A DNA stretch of 64,000 bases from Sphingomonas sp. R-74633 (GCF_013416555.1 NZ_JACCFG010000001.1:372001-436000), one strand, 5' to 3'; positions 9,419-18,845 are shown, counted from the first letter of the stretch. Made by a program: numbers and translations. Notes: generated by a model not told the origin, from the letters alone.

Positions 9419-9735
9419 GGGGACGGCTCCTTGTGACACAGGGCGCCCGCGCCCGGAGGCGGTTAAGTCTCGAAGCGGCGGGTTGCTTTTGGAGTACGGA
9501 GGCCCCCGGTGCGGGCCTATCGGGTAAATCCCCAGAACGCCGGTGTTTTAGCCTGAGAATGGCGGGCAGGGGTTCCGTGCGAGGCGTTGGTGGTGCTTTG
9601 CCCGGCAGTTCCAGTAGCTGAACGATGCGGCGGAAACATCACAGAAATATGGATAAAATCCCCGTAGCGGTGCAGTCGAGCGCTGGCGCGGGGCGGGCCC
9701 GATTGATAGGGATTGCCCCAGTTAAAGGGGGGATC
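9419..9735. other. 317-base divergent intergenic region
   Basis: This gap separates the divergent starts of the sulfatase (minus) and the lipoprotein (plus). I see no coding frame with good start signals, no long palindrome and no clear -35/-10 pair. Promoters for both genes must lie here. The only strong site recognised is the Shine-Dalgarno AAAGGGGGG directly before 9736. Confidence 0.5.
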
Positions 9736-11223
9736 ATGACGATATTGCGAGCCGGCGCGGGCAAGTGCGCCATTGCCATTGCCACATTGGGCCTGGCGCT
9801 GAGCGGGTGCAGTGGCGGCGGTGGCGGCGGGGGCAGCACGCCGACGCCCACGCCGACCAACCACGCCCCCGGCATCACCTCCGCCGCGACCTTCAGCGTC
9901 GTCGAGAACAGCACTGCCGCCGTCTACCAGGCGAGCGCGACGGACTCGGATGGCGATGCGGTGACGCTGTCGCTGTCGGGCACCGATGCGGCGCGGTTCA
10001 CGATCAGCGCCACGGGCGATGTCCGCTTCGCCGCGACGCCCAATTTCGAAAAGCCGGCCGATGCCGATGCGGACAATGTCTACAATCTCCAGCTCTCGGC
10101 GAGCGACGGCAAGACCAGCGTGAGCCAGGCGGTGACGGTTACCGTCACCAACAGCAAGGAAGGCATCGCGGTCCAGGACATCGCCTTTGGTTTCGACCAT
10201 CCGGTGGCGATCACGAGCATTCCGGGCGACAGCCGGCTGATGATCGCCGAGCGCTCGGGCGCGATCTACATCTATGATCCGGCGGTGCAGCAGCATGTGC
10301 TGTTTGCCAAGGTTCCCAACCTGACCAATGCCGATGGCCAGGGCATCTTGAGCGTTGCCCCGGCGCCCGATTTCGCCACGCGGCCGATCGTCTACACGCT
10401 GATCGGGAACGGCACCTGGATCGAGCTCCAGCGGATCGGCGGCGCGAGCAAGGCCTTTATCGGTTACCATAATCTCTACACCAACAATGTCGGCGGCTGG
10501 GCGGGCTTCGGGGCGGACGGGCTGCTCTATGTCGCGACGGGCGATGCGGGCGGCACCAACGACCCGAGCGGCAGCGCGCAGAGCGGGCCGGAAAATTTCT
10601 TCTCCGCGCTGCTCGGCAAGCTGATGTCGTTCGCGCCGGCGGACTTTGACGCCTGGGAACGCGCGCAGGGCGGGGCCGCGGTGCCGCCGGCGATCGTGCC
10701 GCGCGCGGTGCTGGCGAAGGGGCTGCATTATCCGATCGGCGGCAGCTTCTATGCGGGAGGGCTGTTGCTGCCCGATCGCGGCCAATCGGTGCGCGAGGAA
10801 GTCAACGCGCTGACGCTGACCGCCGGCGCGACGGACAATCTGGGCTGGCCGTGGCGCGAGGGGACCAGCGTCAACCTCGCCGGCGAGCCTGCCGGGCTGC
10901 TCGCCCCGGTGCTCGACTATCCGCACGGCACCGGCACCTATGCCGGGCAGCAGATCATGAGCGGGCTGGTCTATCAGGGCGCCAATGCGTCGCTGGCGGG
11001 CAGCTACCTGTTCCTCGATGCGAGCGGGGCAGTGTTCACGGCGCCGGTTGCCAGCCTGCAGCGCGGCAGCACGGCGGGGGCGAGCGCGATGGAGCGGCGC
11101 GACCTCGACTTCACGCCGTCGAACGGCACGATCGTCCAGCCGGTGTCGATGACGCAGACCGCGTCGGGCGCGATCTATATCATCTGCGACAATGGCCACA
11201 TCTTCCGGGTGACCGCGAGCTGA
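9736..11223 (+). CDS. Lipoprotein with cadherin-like and sugar-dehydrogenase-like beta-propeller domains
   Basis: The ATG at 9736 follows AGGGGGG; the 495-residue product has a lipoprotein signal with lipobox LSGC (Cys25), then a Gly/Thr-Pro linker (about 26-41). Residues about 42-145 resemble one cadherin-like repeat (VVENSTAAVYQASATDSDGD, then LQLSASDG). The remainder begins GFDHPVAITSIPGDSRLMIAERSG and contains GLLYVATGDAGG and NLGWPWREG, typical of the soluble glucose/sorbosone dehydrogenase beta-propeller. Such proteins usually bind PQQ and oxidise aldoses, but some are non-enzymatic. It is probably anchored in the envelope. A 45-base gap with a strong hairpin separates it from the convergent TonB receptor. 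Confidence 0.82.
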   Translation: MTILRAGAGKCAIAIATLGLALSGCSGGGGGGGSTPTPTPTNHAPGITSAATFSVVENSTAAVYQASATDSDGDAVTLSLSGTDAARFTISATGDVRFAATPNFEKPADADADNVYNLQLSASDGKTSVSQAVTVTVTNSKEGIAVQDIAFGFDHPVAITSIPGDSRLMIAERSGAIYIYDPAVQQHVLFAKVPNLTNADGQGILSVAPAPDFATRPIVYTLIGNGTWIELQRIGGASKAFIGYHNLYTNNVGGWAGFGADGLLYVATGDAGGTNDPSGSAQSGPENFFSALLGKLMSFAPADFDAWERAQGGAAVPPAIVPRAVLAKGLHYPIGGSFYAGGLLLPDRGQSVREEVNALTLTAGATDNLGWPWREGTSVNLAGEPAGLLAPVLDYPHGTGTYAGQQIMSGLVYQGANASLAGSYLFLDASGAVFTAPVASLQRGSTAGASAMERRDLDFTPSNGTIVQPVSMTQTASGAIYIICDNGHIFRVTAS

Positions 11224-11233
11224 AGGCTCGACC

Positions 11234-11261
11234 GGGGAGCGGTGCTTGCGCGCCGCTCCCC
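11234..11261. terminator. Bidirectional hairpin between convergent genes
   Basis: GGGGAGCGG (11234-11242) pairs perfectly with CCGCTCCCC (11253-11261) around a 10-base loop. It sits exactly between the convergent stops of the lipoprotein and TonB receptor genes. No long T-run follows. Confidence 0.55.
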
Positions 11262-11268
11262 TCGGCAC

Positions 11269-13686
11269 CTACCAGCCCAGGCCGATACGGGCGTAGACGT
11301 AGCGCCCGCCGAACCCGAACGGCGAGTAATAGGGGAAGCCGACGACGCCGGTGGTGTTGTTCGCGGGGATCGTCGCGTCGGGATATTCGTCGAACAGATT
11401 GTTCACACCGAGTGCGAACTGCGCGCCCTTGAGTGCCTGATACCGCAGCTCGAGGTCGGCGATGGTGTGCTTGCCGGTATGGATGTCCGCCGCCGGGGTG
11501 GTGCCGGGCTGGTTGACGTCGCCATAATAGCTGGCGCGCGCCGTGATGCCGATCTTGTCGAGCGACCAGTCGATCGTGCCGGTGAGCTTCTCGCCCGGCG
11601 TGCCCTGTTCGATCGTGTAGATGCGGCTGCGCGCGAACAGCGTCGGGGCCGGGTTGATCGAGCCGGTCGAGGTCGGGATCGAGCTGCGGTCGAGCTTGGT
11701 CTGGTTGACGTTGCCGGCGAGGGTCAGGTCGAAAGTGCCGGCATCGGCGGTGGGCAGGCGGTAATGCGCGACGGCGTCGATGCCGCGGACGCGCGAGCGC
11801 AGGCCGTTGATGAAGAAGCGCGCCGCCGAGACGTTATAGGGCGCGAGCAGCGTGGCGACCTGGGGGCTGAAGCTCGCCGCGATATTCTCCGACAGCGCGA
11901 GCTGGTTGCGCAGGCGGATCTGATAGCCGTCGATCGTCAGGTCGAAGCCGCCCGAGCGGATGACGGTGCCGAGCGAGAGATTGGTCGAGCGCTCCGGCTC
12001 CAGGGGCAGGCCGCCCAGTGCGGTGGCGACGGCGCTGGTCGAGGGGAAGGTGCCGGTGAGGATCGGCGAGCCGTTCTGGATCACCGAGGCGACGGACGTG
12101 AAATATTGCTGCTGCAGGCTGGGCGCGCGGAAGCCGGTCGAGGCGGTGCCGCGGATCGCGAACCAGGGGGCGAAGTCGTAGCGCAGCGACACCTTGCCGG
12201 TGCCGGTGTCGCCAAAGTCGGTGTAGTGCTCGGCGCGGCCGGCGAGGCCGACGAGCAGCTTGTCGGTGACCTGGGCTTCGAGATCGACATAGCCCGAGAT
12301 GTTCTTGCGGTCCTGCTCGGTGGCGTTGAGCGGGGAGAAGCCGCCAAAGCCCTGCGCGCCCGGCGCCTGGCCGGCGATCACGCCGCTGGTCGGGTAATCA
12401 TAGGAGGCGCGCTCACCCGGGGTGATCTTGAAGCCCTCGCGGCGGCCCTCGACGCCGAAGGCGACGTTCAGCGACTGAAAGACGTCGAAGCTGCGCGAGA
12501 CGTCGAGCCCGGCGACCCACTGGTCGTAGATCAGCGCGCCGTCATAGAAGCTGGTCGGCGAGGCGTTGCCATAGGCGTAATTGGCTGAATTGCGGGTGTA
12601 ATAGGCGATCTTGTTGCGGCCGTACGCGACGTTGAGATCGACATTCCAGCCGGCGACATCGCCCTTGATGCCGAGCGCGCCATTGGCGTTGGTCGACTTG
12701 GTGTTGATGATCGGCAGGAAGCCATTGGGGTAGAGTGCCGAGACGGCGGCCGCGGCGGCGGGCAGGCGCGGGAAGGCGGCGCTGCGGCTGTCGCGGTCCT
12801 GATAGCCGAACCAGCCATAAAGCTTGAAATTGTCGCCGATGCCGGTGCCGGCGTTCACATAGCCGGTGTACTGCTCGACCGCCGGATCGCCGAAGCGGCC
12901 GGTGACGCGGGTGGGCGTGACGCGCGGGTCATAGTCGGCGCGGTTGGTCGCCTCGCGGTTGAGATATTCGCCCGAGACGGTGACGTAGCCGTCATTGCCG
13001 AAGCCGAGGCCCTGCCAGGCCGAGAGCGTCAGCGAAGGCTCGCCGGTGACCGAACGGCTGCCGCGCGCGGTGTCGATATCGGTGGCGTAGATGCCATAGG
13101 TGGCGGTGGCGCCGCCGCCCGAGCGGGCTTCGCGCAGTCGAATGTTGATCACGCCGGCGATCGCGTCCGAGCCGTACTGCGCCGAGGCGCCGTCCCGCAG
13201 CACTTCGATCCGCTCGAGCGCAGTGGCGGGGATGGTGTTGAGGTCGACGGCGGCCGAGCCGCGGCCGACCGAGCCGTTGATGTTGAGCAGCGCCGAGGCA
13301 TTGGCGCGCACGCCGTTGATCAGGACCAGCGTCTGGTCGGGCGAGAGGCCGCGGAGCGTGGCGGGGCGGATCGCGTCGGTGCCGTCGACCGCAGAGGGGC
13401 GGGGGAAGTCGATCGAAGGGGCGACGGTGGCGAGTGCAGCGGCGAGCTCGGTCGTGCCCTGGTTGCGCAGCGCCGCGCCGCTCAGCACGTCGACCGGCGA
13501 GGCGGTGTCGAGGCGCGAACGGCCCTGGGCGCGGGTGCCGGTGACGACGATCTGGGTATCTTCGGGGGGCGGACCCTGGTCTGCCTGCGGCTCTGCGGTG
13601 GTGCTGCTGTCCTGCGCGAAGGCGGGAGAAGCAGCGAACGCCAGCGTGGTGGCGATGGCGAGGAGCGACGAGGAAACAATACGCAT
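11269..13686 (-). CDS. TonB-dependent outer-membrane receptor
   Basis: 805 residues with a signal peptide (AFAASPAFAQ, cleavage near 25) and a TonB box-like TQIVVTGTRAQG near 44-55. The plug domain carries LRGLSPDQTLVLINGVR and LERIEVLRDGASAQYGSDAIAGVINI; a 22-strand barrel follows, ending YVYARIGLGW with the expected terminal aromatic residue. It imports a ligand across the outer membrane using TonB energy; the ligand cannot be read from sequence. AAAGGTGG precedes the start. About 130 bases upstream is a consensus EcfG-type promoter on the same strand (13840-13816). No adjacent FecI/FecR or LacI regulator is present. Confidence 0.93.
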   Translation of the reverse strand: MRIVSSSLLAIATTLAFAASPAFAQDSSTTAEPQADQGPPPEDTQIVVTGTRAQGRSRLDTASPVDVLSGAALRNQGTTELAAALATVAPSIDFPRPSAVDGTDAIRPATLRGLSPDQTLVLINGVRANASALLNINGSVGRGSAAVDLNTIPATALERIEVLRDGASAQYGSDAIAGVINIRLREARSGGGATATYGIYATDIDTARGSRSVTGEPSLTLSAWQGLGFGNDGYVTVSGEYLNREATNRADYDPRVTPTRVTGRFGDPAVEQYTGYVNAGTGIGDNFKLYGWFGYQDRDSRSAAFPRLPAAAAAVSALYPNGFLPIINTKSTNANGALGIKGDVAGWNVDLNVAYGRNKIAYYTRNSANYAYGNASPTSFYDGALIYDQWVAGLDVSRSFDVFQSLNVAFGVEGRREGFKITPGERASYDYPTSGVIAGQAPGAQGFGGFSPLNATEQDRKNISGYVDLEAQVTDKLLVGLAGRAEHYTDFGDTGTGKVSLRYDFAPWFAIRGTASTGFRAPSLQQQYFTSVASVIQNGSPILTGTFPSTSAVATALGGLPLEPERSTNLSLGTVIRSGGFDLTIDGYQIRLRNQLALSENIAASFSPQVATLLAPYNVSAARFFINGLRSRVRGIDAVAHYRLPTADAGTFDLTLAGNVNQTKLDRSSIPTSTGSINPAPTLFARSRIYTIEQGTPGEKLTGTIDWSLDKIGITARASYYGDVNQPGTTPAADIHTGKHTIADLELRYQALKGAQFALGVNNLFDEYPDATIPANNTTGVVGFPYYSPFGFGGRYVYARIGLGW

Positions 13687-14005
13687 GGTAGCCCACCTTT
13701 TCTTATGGTGAGCATAATCTCTACCAATCCACTAGGGATTGACACAAAGGAAAGCTTGGCGCGGGCAAAAATGGATTTTGGCGGTGTGGCGACGTGGCAA
13801 CACACCTGCATCGAAAACGCCGTTGTCGACGATTGGTTCCGCGAAAATCGCACGCTGTCCCGAGCCGGGACCGGTGCCCATCCGGGAAAACTCCCGCGAC
13901 CCCTAACCCGATATTTACCTCTCGCTTCCATAGCTGACCCTGATCCTGTGCGGGTTGCTGTCGAGACGTCGACCGCCTCCGACCCCGCGGGAAAAGGAGC
14001 TCGGC
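13687..14005. other. 319-base divergent region before the EPS operon
   Basis: The gap lies between the TonB receptor (minus) and the first gene of the main exopolysaccharide operon (plus). It contains an EcfG-type promoter pointing at the receptor (13840-13816). TTGACA at about 13739 could be a -35 element for the plus strand, but no convincing -10 lies 16-18 bases away. The end (GGGAAAAGGAG) is the Shine-Dalgarno of the export gene. No convincing gene is present. Confidence 0.5.
13816..13840 (-). promoter_or_regulatory. EcfG (general stress sigma) type promoter
   Basis: On the minus strand GGAAC, a 16-base spacer and CGTT match the alphaproteobacterial EcfG consensus (GGAAC-N16/17-CGTT). 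It reads toward the TonB-dependent receptor, with the -10 element about 130 bases before the start codon. A match of nine fixed bases can occur by chance in 64 kb, so position is the main support. Confidence 0.45.
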
Positions 14006-14644
14006 ATGCGTTTCATCGGTTTCGGCAAGACACTTCTGGCTCTCGGACTGGCGGCGGCGCTGGCCGCTTGCGGTGGCGGAGGCCGCCCCGAACTGCCGGC
14101 CGCGACTGCGGTGGCGTCGCGCGAGATGCCGAGCGAGGAATATGTCATCGGCCCGATGGACTCGCTCCAGATCTTCGTCTGGCGCAATCCCGAGCTGTCG
14201 GCGAAGGTGCAGGTGCGCCCCGATGGCCGCATCACCGTGCCGCTGATCAGCGACATGCCGGCCGTGGGCAAGACCCCGGCGATGCTGGCGGACGACCTGA
14301 AATATGCGCTCAGCGAGTATATCAAGGACCCGATCGTCTCGGTGATCGTCGAGAATTTCAACGGGACCTACAGCCAGCAGGTCCGCGTCGTCGGCGCGAC
14401 CGAGAAGCCGGCGTCGATCCCGTACCGCGCCAACATGACCGCGCTCGACGCGATGATCGTGGTGGGCGGGCTGAGCGAGTTCGCCGCGGGCAACCGCGCG
14501 CGGCTGGTGCGCTACGACCGGCAGACCGGCAAGCAGACCGAATACAAGCTGCGCCTGGGTGACCTGCTGAAGAACGGCGACATCAAGGCGAACGTCAAGC
14601 TCGAGCCGGGCGACGTGATCATCATTCCTACAAGCATGTTCTGA
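14006..14644 (+). CDS. XrtA-system polysaccharide export lipoprotein
   Basis: ATG at 14006 follows AAAAGGAGCTC. The 212-residue protein has a lipoprotein signal with lipobox LAAC (Cys22). YVIGPMDSLQIFVWRNPELS near 45-65 starts the Poly_export (Wza-like) domain, and a SLBB-like repeat (VRVVGATEKPASIPYRANMT) follows. It resembles TIGR03027 of PEP-CTERM/exosortase loci and should form the outer-membrane and periplasmic part of the exopolysaccharide export channel. It heads an operon running to 26764; the chain-length gene starts 10 bases later. Confidence 0.92.
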   Translation: MRFIGFGKTLLALGLAAALAACGGGGRPELPAATAVASREMPSEEYVIGPMDSLQIFVWRNPELSAKVQVRPDGRITVPLISDMPAVGKTPAMLADDLKYALSEYIKDPIVSVIVENFNGTYSQQVRVVGATEKPASIPYRANMTALDAMIVVGGLSEFAAGNRARLVRYDRQTGKQTEYKLRLGDLLKNGDIKANVKLEPGDVIIIPTSMF

Positions 14645-14654
14645 GGTAGCGCCG

Positions 14655-16169
14655 GTGGGGAGCCTATACGACGAACTTCGCGGCGCACTGCACGCGATCT
14701 GGCAGCGGCGCTGGGTGGCGCTGGCCGTGGCGTGGGGCATCTGCCTCGCGGGCTGGCTGGTCGTCTCGCAGATGCCGAACAATTATGAGTCGCGCGCGCG
14801 CATCTTCGTGCAGCTGCGCCAGATCATCCCGACCGACGGGACGACTGCGCTCAACCAGCAAAAGGACCTCGACCGGATCCGCCAGACGCTGACCAGCGCG
14901 GTGAACCTGGAGAAGGTGGTGCGCGGCACCGACCTGGCACGGACGGTCTCGACCGACCGTGACGTGGCCGACCGCGTTGCCGGCCTGCAAAAGGCGATCA
15001 AGCTGACTGCGCAGCAGGATAACCTGTTCGAGATCAGCGTGACCGCGCCGAGCGGCAAGCTCGCCCGCCAGATCACGCAGAAGCTGATCGACATCTTCGT
15101 CGAGGCGAACCTTTCCGACAATCGCGACCAGTCGAGCCAGTCGCTCGACTTCATGGACCAGCAGCTCGCCGAGCGGCAGAAGCAGCTCGCCGACGCCGAT
15201 ACCAAGCGCGCCGATTTCCAGGCACGCTTCCTCGGCTCGCTGCCGGGCACCGGTTCGATCGACGACCGCGTTTCGGCGGCGCGCACGCAGCTTGCCCAGA
15301 TCCAGGGCGACCTGGCGGCAGCGCAGTCGGGCCTCAACGTGGTCAACGCACAGATGGCGGGCACGCCGGCGAATGTCGCGGGCGGTGGCGGCGGTGCAGT
15401 GACGGGCCCGGCCCGCGCGCGCTTCGCGGCGATCCAGGGCCAGCTGGCCGATGCCCGCGCCAAGGGCTTTACCGACAGCCATCCCGACGTGATCGCGCTC
15501 AAGAACCAGCTGGCGGCGGCGCAGAGCGCTGCGGCACGCGAGCCGGTGGTGAGCGGCGCTTCGGCGGGCGCTTCGAACCCGGTCTATATCGGCCTCCAGT
15601 CGATGCGCGCGGACAAGCAGGCGACCGTCGCCGCGCTCGTCCAGCGCAAGGCGCAGATCGAAGGCGACCTCAATGCGCTCAGCGCCAAGATGGCGGAAGC
15701 GCCGGGCGTGGCCGCAGAGCAGGGCGAGATCGAGCGGCAATATCAGGTGCTCAAGGGCCAATATGACACGCTGCTCGCCCAGCGCGAGCAGATGAAGATC
15801 TCGAGCCAGGCGCAGACCGTGGCCGATGCCGACAAGTTCAACGTGGTCGATCCGCCGACGCAGCCGCGCGCGCCGACTTCGCCCAACCGTCCGCTGCTGC
15901 TCACCGGCGTGCTGATCGCCGGGCTTGGAGCCGGCGTGGCCGCGGCGTTTGCGCTCGGCAAGCTGACCACGACCTTCGCCACCGCCGGCAAGCTGGAAAA
16001 GGCGAGCGGGATGACCGTGATCGGATCGATCGGCGAAGTGGTGACCGCGGCGCAGACCGCGATGCGCCGCAAGAAGCTGACTTTGTTCGCCGGCGGGATG
16101 GCGGCGCTGGTCGCGGCCTATATCGGGCTGATCGGCGTCGAGTTCGTCCAGCGCGGAATGGGGGCCTGA
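14655..16169 (+). CDS. XrtA-system polysaccharide chain-length protein
   Basis: 504 residues from a GTG start with GAGGT upstream. It has an N-terminal membrane segment (about 18-38), a Wzz-type periplasmic domain with long coiled-coil stretches (about 165-240 and 320-380), a proline-rich PPTQPRAPTSPNRP before the next membrane segment (about 408-430), and a final membrane segment near 475-500. This is the polysaccharide co-polymerase layout of TIGR03007 proteins, which set polymer length together with the cytoplasmic tyrosine kinase encoded one base downstream. Confidence 0.91.
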   Translation: MGSLYDELRGALHAIWQRRWVALAVAWGICLAGWLVVSQMPNNYESRARIFVQLRQIIPTDGTTALNQQKDLDRIRQTLTSAVNLEKVVRGTDLARTVSTDRDVADRVAGLQKAIKLTAQQDNLFEISVTAPSGKLARQITQKLIDIFVEANLSDNRDQSSQSLDFMDQQLAERQKQLADADTKRADFQARFLGSLPGTGSIDDRVSAARTQLAQIQGDLAAAQSGLNVVNAQMAGTPANVAGGGGGAVTGPARARFAAIQGQLADARAKGFTDSHPDVIALKNQLAAAQSAAAREPVVSGASAGASNPVYIGLQSMRADKQATVAALVQRKAQIEGDLNALSAKMAEAPGVAAEQGEIERQYQVLKGQYDTLLAQREQMKISSQAQTVADADKFNVVDPPTQPRAPTSPNRPLLLTGVLIAGLGAGVAAAFALGKLTTTFATAGKLEKASGMTVIGSIGEVVTAAQTAMRRKKLTLFAGGMAALVAAYIGLIGVEFVQRGMGA

Positions 16170-16170
16170 G

Positions 16171-17259
16171 ATGAACGACCATACGCCCCGCCGCCTGAAG
16201 GGATCGCTGCTCGAGCGGGCCGCGCAGGGCTTCCATTACGCGCCTGCGCCAATCGACGATGCGCCTGTAGCGCCGGTTGCGAAGCCGGCGCCGAAGCGCG
16301 TCGAGGCGCCGGTAGTAGCGCCTGAGATGCAGGTTCAGCCTGCGCCTGTGGTTGTGCCGCAGCCCGCGCCGCAGGCGGAGCATTTCCCCGGCGAAGGCCG
16401 GGGCCCAGCCTCAGCGTCCCAGACTGAAAGTCTGGGCCCCGGCCTTCGCCGGGGAGAAGCTCAGGAAGAAGCCGCTCCCCAGATCGCCGTGGCGCGCCCG
16501 ACGGGCCGCCGGATGGCGCCGCTCGACCGGGCGGTGCTCGAAAAGGGCGGGATGCTGATGCCCGGCGCCGCGATCGGCCCGCTGGCGGAGGAATTCCGCA
16601 TGGTGAAGCGCCAGCTGCTGCTCACCGCGCGCGCCGTCGCCGCCAAGGATACCGCGAAGGCCGCCGACCGCGCCCGCATGATCCTAGTCTGCTCGGCCCA
16701 GCCGAGCGAGGGCAAGACCTTTTGCGCGATCAACCTCGCGCTCTCGATGGCGACCGAAAAGGACGTCGAGGTGCTGCTGGTCGACGCCGACTTCCCCAAG
16801 CCCGACGTGCTGCCGCGCATGGGCCTGCCAGGTGGCCCGGGGCTGCTCGACGTGCTCGCCGGTTCGGTGGCGAACGTCGAAGACTGCATCATCGATACCG
16901 ACATCCCGCAGCTTTCGGTGCTGCCGGCCGGCGCGCGCTCGAACAGCGACACCGAGCTGCTGGCGAGCGACCGCGCGCGCGCCGTGATCGACGGGCTGGC
17001 CGAGGCCAATCCGCGCCGCATCGTGATCTTCGATTCGCCGCCTGCGCTGGCCGCGTCGCCCGCGTCGGTGCTGGCGCTGCACGTCGGGCAGGTGATGCTC
17101 GTCGTGCGCGCCGACCAGACCAGCGAGAGCGACCTGCGCGCCGCGGTCAACACGCTCGATGCCTGCGAGCATATCCAGCTCGTGCTCAATTCCGTGTCGT
17201 TCCAGCCCGGCGGGCGCCGGTTCGGCAGCTATTATGAATATGGGGAGGAAAGCCGGTGA
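16171..17259 (+). CDS. XrtA-system tyrosine autokinase (BY-kinase)
   Basis: 362 residues. Walker A is in VCSAQPSEGKTFCAIN (about 171-186) and Walker A' in VLLVDADFPKPD; the tail SYYEYGEESR has three tyrosines (354, 355, 357) suited to autophosphorylation. This resembles TIGR03018 kinases that regulate export through the chain-length protein. The first 110 residues are Pro/Ala/Val-rich and probably disordered. Residues about 72-95 (FPGEGRGP... GPGLRRG) are encoded by a perfect 24-base inverted repeat of the genomic REP-like family inserted in frame (16385-16455). The stop overlaps the next gene's GTG by 4 bases. Confidence 0.9.
   Translation: MNDHTPRRLKGSLLERAAQGFHYAPAPIDDAPVAPVAKPAPKRVEAPVVAPEMQVQPAPVVVPQPAPQAEHFPGEGRGPASASQTESLGPGLRRGEAQEEAAPQIAVARPTGRRMAPLDRAVLEKGGMLMPGAAIGPLAEEFRMVKRQLLLTARAVAAKDTAKAADRARMILVCSAQPSEGKTFCAINLALSMATEKDVEVLLVDADFPKPDVLPRMGLPGGPGLLDVLAGSVANVEDCIIDTDIPQLSVLPAGARSNSDTELLASDRARAVIDGLAEANPRRIVIFDSPPALAASPASVLALHVGQVMLVVRADQTSESDLRAAVNTLDACEHIQLVLNSVSFQPGGRRFGSYYEYGEESR
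16385..16455. repeat. REP-like palindromic pair, copy inside the kinase gene
   Basis: The 24-base arm 16385-16408 (beginning TCCCCGGCGAAGG) is perfectly repeated inverted at 16432-16455. A second nested palindrome, CCCAGACT-GAA-AGTCTGGG, sits between the arms. The same arm sequence recurs at 26775-26879, 43646-43740 and 59675-59776. This copy lies inside the tyrosine-kinase reading frame and keeps it open. Confidence 0.9.
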
Positions 17260-18845
17260 AGCGGCTGATTATCTTGGCGGGTGTTGCTACGGGGGTGGCG
17301 GCGCCGGCACAGGCACAGCGCGTCCAGGTCACGCCCTATATCGAGGCGAGCCAGGTCGTTGCGTCCGACCTCAATGGCGGCGACGTGCTGACCTATTCGA
17401 CCGTGGGCGCGGGCATCGACGCGACGATGCATTCGCGCCGCGTCGAGGTGCAGGTGAGCTACCGCTACGAGCACCGGTTCGACTATCAGAACAAGCTCAA
17501 CAACGATCACACGCATAGCGGCCTCGCCACCGTGCGCGCGACCGTCGCGCCGGGCTTCTCGATCGAGGCGGGCGGTATCGCCACGCGCACCCGTTCGGAT
17601 ATTCGCGGCGACGTGCAGACCAGCAATGTCGGCAATTTCAGCAACTCGGCGCAGGTTTTCTCGGGCTATATCGGGCCGAACCTGGCGACGCATCTGGGGC
17701 CGATGTTCGTCAACGGCGCCTACCGCTTCGGCTATACCAAGGTGGAGGCGCCCGGCCAGACCGGCGTCGACCCCAGCCAGCCGCGCCTCGATTATTATGA
17801 CGATTCGACCGTACATGTCGCGACCGCCAGCGTCGGCGTGAAGTCGGGCACGGTGCTGCCGGTCGGCATCACCGCCAGCGGTTCCTACACGCGCGAGAAC
17901 GCCGGCCAGCTCGACCAGCGCTTCGAAGGGAAGTGGGGCCGCGGCGACGTGGTGCTGCCGATCCTGCGCGGCCTCGCGCTGGCGGGCGGCGTTGGCTATG
18001 AGCAGATCAAGATCACCCAGCGCGATGCGCTGACCGTCGGCGGCGTGCCGGTGCTCGACGGGGCAGGGCGGTTCCGCACCGATCCCAATTCGCCGCGCCG
18101 CATCGCCTATGATTTGAGCGGCGTGTTCTGGGATGCCGGCGTGATCTGGAAGCCCAGCCGCCGCACCTTCTTCGAAGCGCGCGTCGGCCGGCGCTATGGC
18201 TCGATGAGCTATACCGGCTCGCTGAGCTATCAGGCGGGTCCGGGCAGCGGCATCCAGATCGGCGTGTACGACACGGTGCAGACCTTCGGCCAGCAGCTGA
18301 ACGGCCAGCTCGGCTCGCTGCCGACCGCGCTTGCCAGCACCACCGATCCGTTCGGCAACGAATTCTCGGGCTGCATCTATGGCACCACCGGCGCCGCGAC
18401 CGGTGGCTGCATGACCGGCATCTTCGCCTCCGCCACCACCTCGGCCTATCGCGGCCGCGGCGTGACCGGCGTGGCGGTGATGGGCCGCGGCGGCACCAAG
18501 ATCGGCATTGGCGGCGGCTGGGCGAAGCGCGACTTCATCGCGCCGACCGGCGGCGGCACGGCCTTCACCACCAACGGCACCAGCGACACCACCATCTATG
18601 GCCAGCTCTTCGCCTCGACCGATGTCGGCGCCAACGGCTCGCTCCAGGGCAGCGTGATCGGCAGCTATTATGATAGCGACCTGCCGGGGAATGACGGCAT
18701 TTACGGTTGGGGAGCGAATGCTGCCTATACCCACCGCTTCGGACGACTCGGTGCCACGCTTTCGACGGGCATCTTCGGGTTCGAGCGGGATGGCGAAAGC
18801 TCGGCCAGCGCGCAGGCGCTGCTCGGCTTGCGCTACGGCTTCTAA
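17256..18845 (+). CDS. XrtA-system outer-membrane beta-barrel protein
   Basis: 529 residues, GTG start overlapping the kinase stop by 4 bases (GTGA). A signal peptide (LAGVATGVAAPAQAQ) is followed by amphipathic beta strands throughout, ending LLGLRYGF with C-terminal phenylalanine, the mark of an outer-membrane barrel. It fits the TIGR03016 family of PEP-CTERM/exosortase loci, thought to assist outer-membrane passage or retention of the polysaccharide; the exact role is not established. Two cysteines (near 370 and 385) lie in a likely surface loop. Confidence 0.82.
   Translation: MKRLIILAGVATGVAAPAQAQRVQVTPYIEASQVVASDLNGGDVLTYSTVGAGIDATMHSRRVEVQVSYRYEHRFDYQNKLNNDHTHSGLATVRATVAPGFSIEAGGIATRTRSDIRGDVQTSNVGNFSNSAQVFSGYIGPNLATHLGPMFVNGAYRFGYTKVEAPGQTGVDPSQPRLDYYDDSTVHVATASVGVKSGTVLPVGITASGSYTRENAGQLDQRFEGKWGRGDVVLPILRGLALAGGVGYEQIKITQRDALTVGGVPVLDGAGRFRTDPNSPRRIAYDLSGVFWDAGVIWKPSRRTFFEARVGRRYGSMSYTGSLSYQAGPGSGIQIGVYDTVQTFGQQLNGQLGSLPTALASTTDPFGNEFSGCIYGTTGAATGGCMTGIFASATTSAYRGRGVTGVAVMGRGGTKIGIGGGWAKRDFIAPTGGGTAFTTNGTSDTTIYGQLFASTDVGANGSLQGSVIGSYYDSDLPGNDGIYGWGANAAYTHRFGRLGATLSTGIFGFERDGESSASAQALLGLRYGF

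Noticed and set aside
7106..9436. Very long open frame (about 776 codons) antisense to the sulfatase gene
   Set aside because: Its composition (Arg, Ala, Asp, Gly-rich, no domain) is that of a reversed GC-rich gene; the sulfatase on the other strand has full catalytic motifs.
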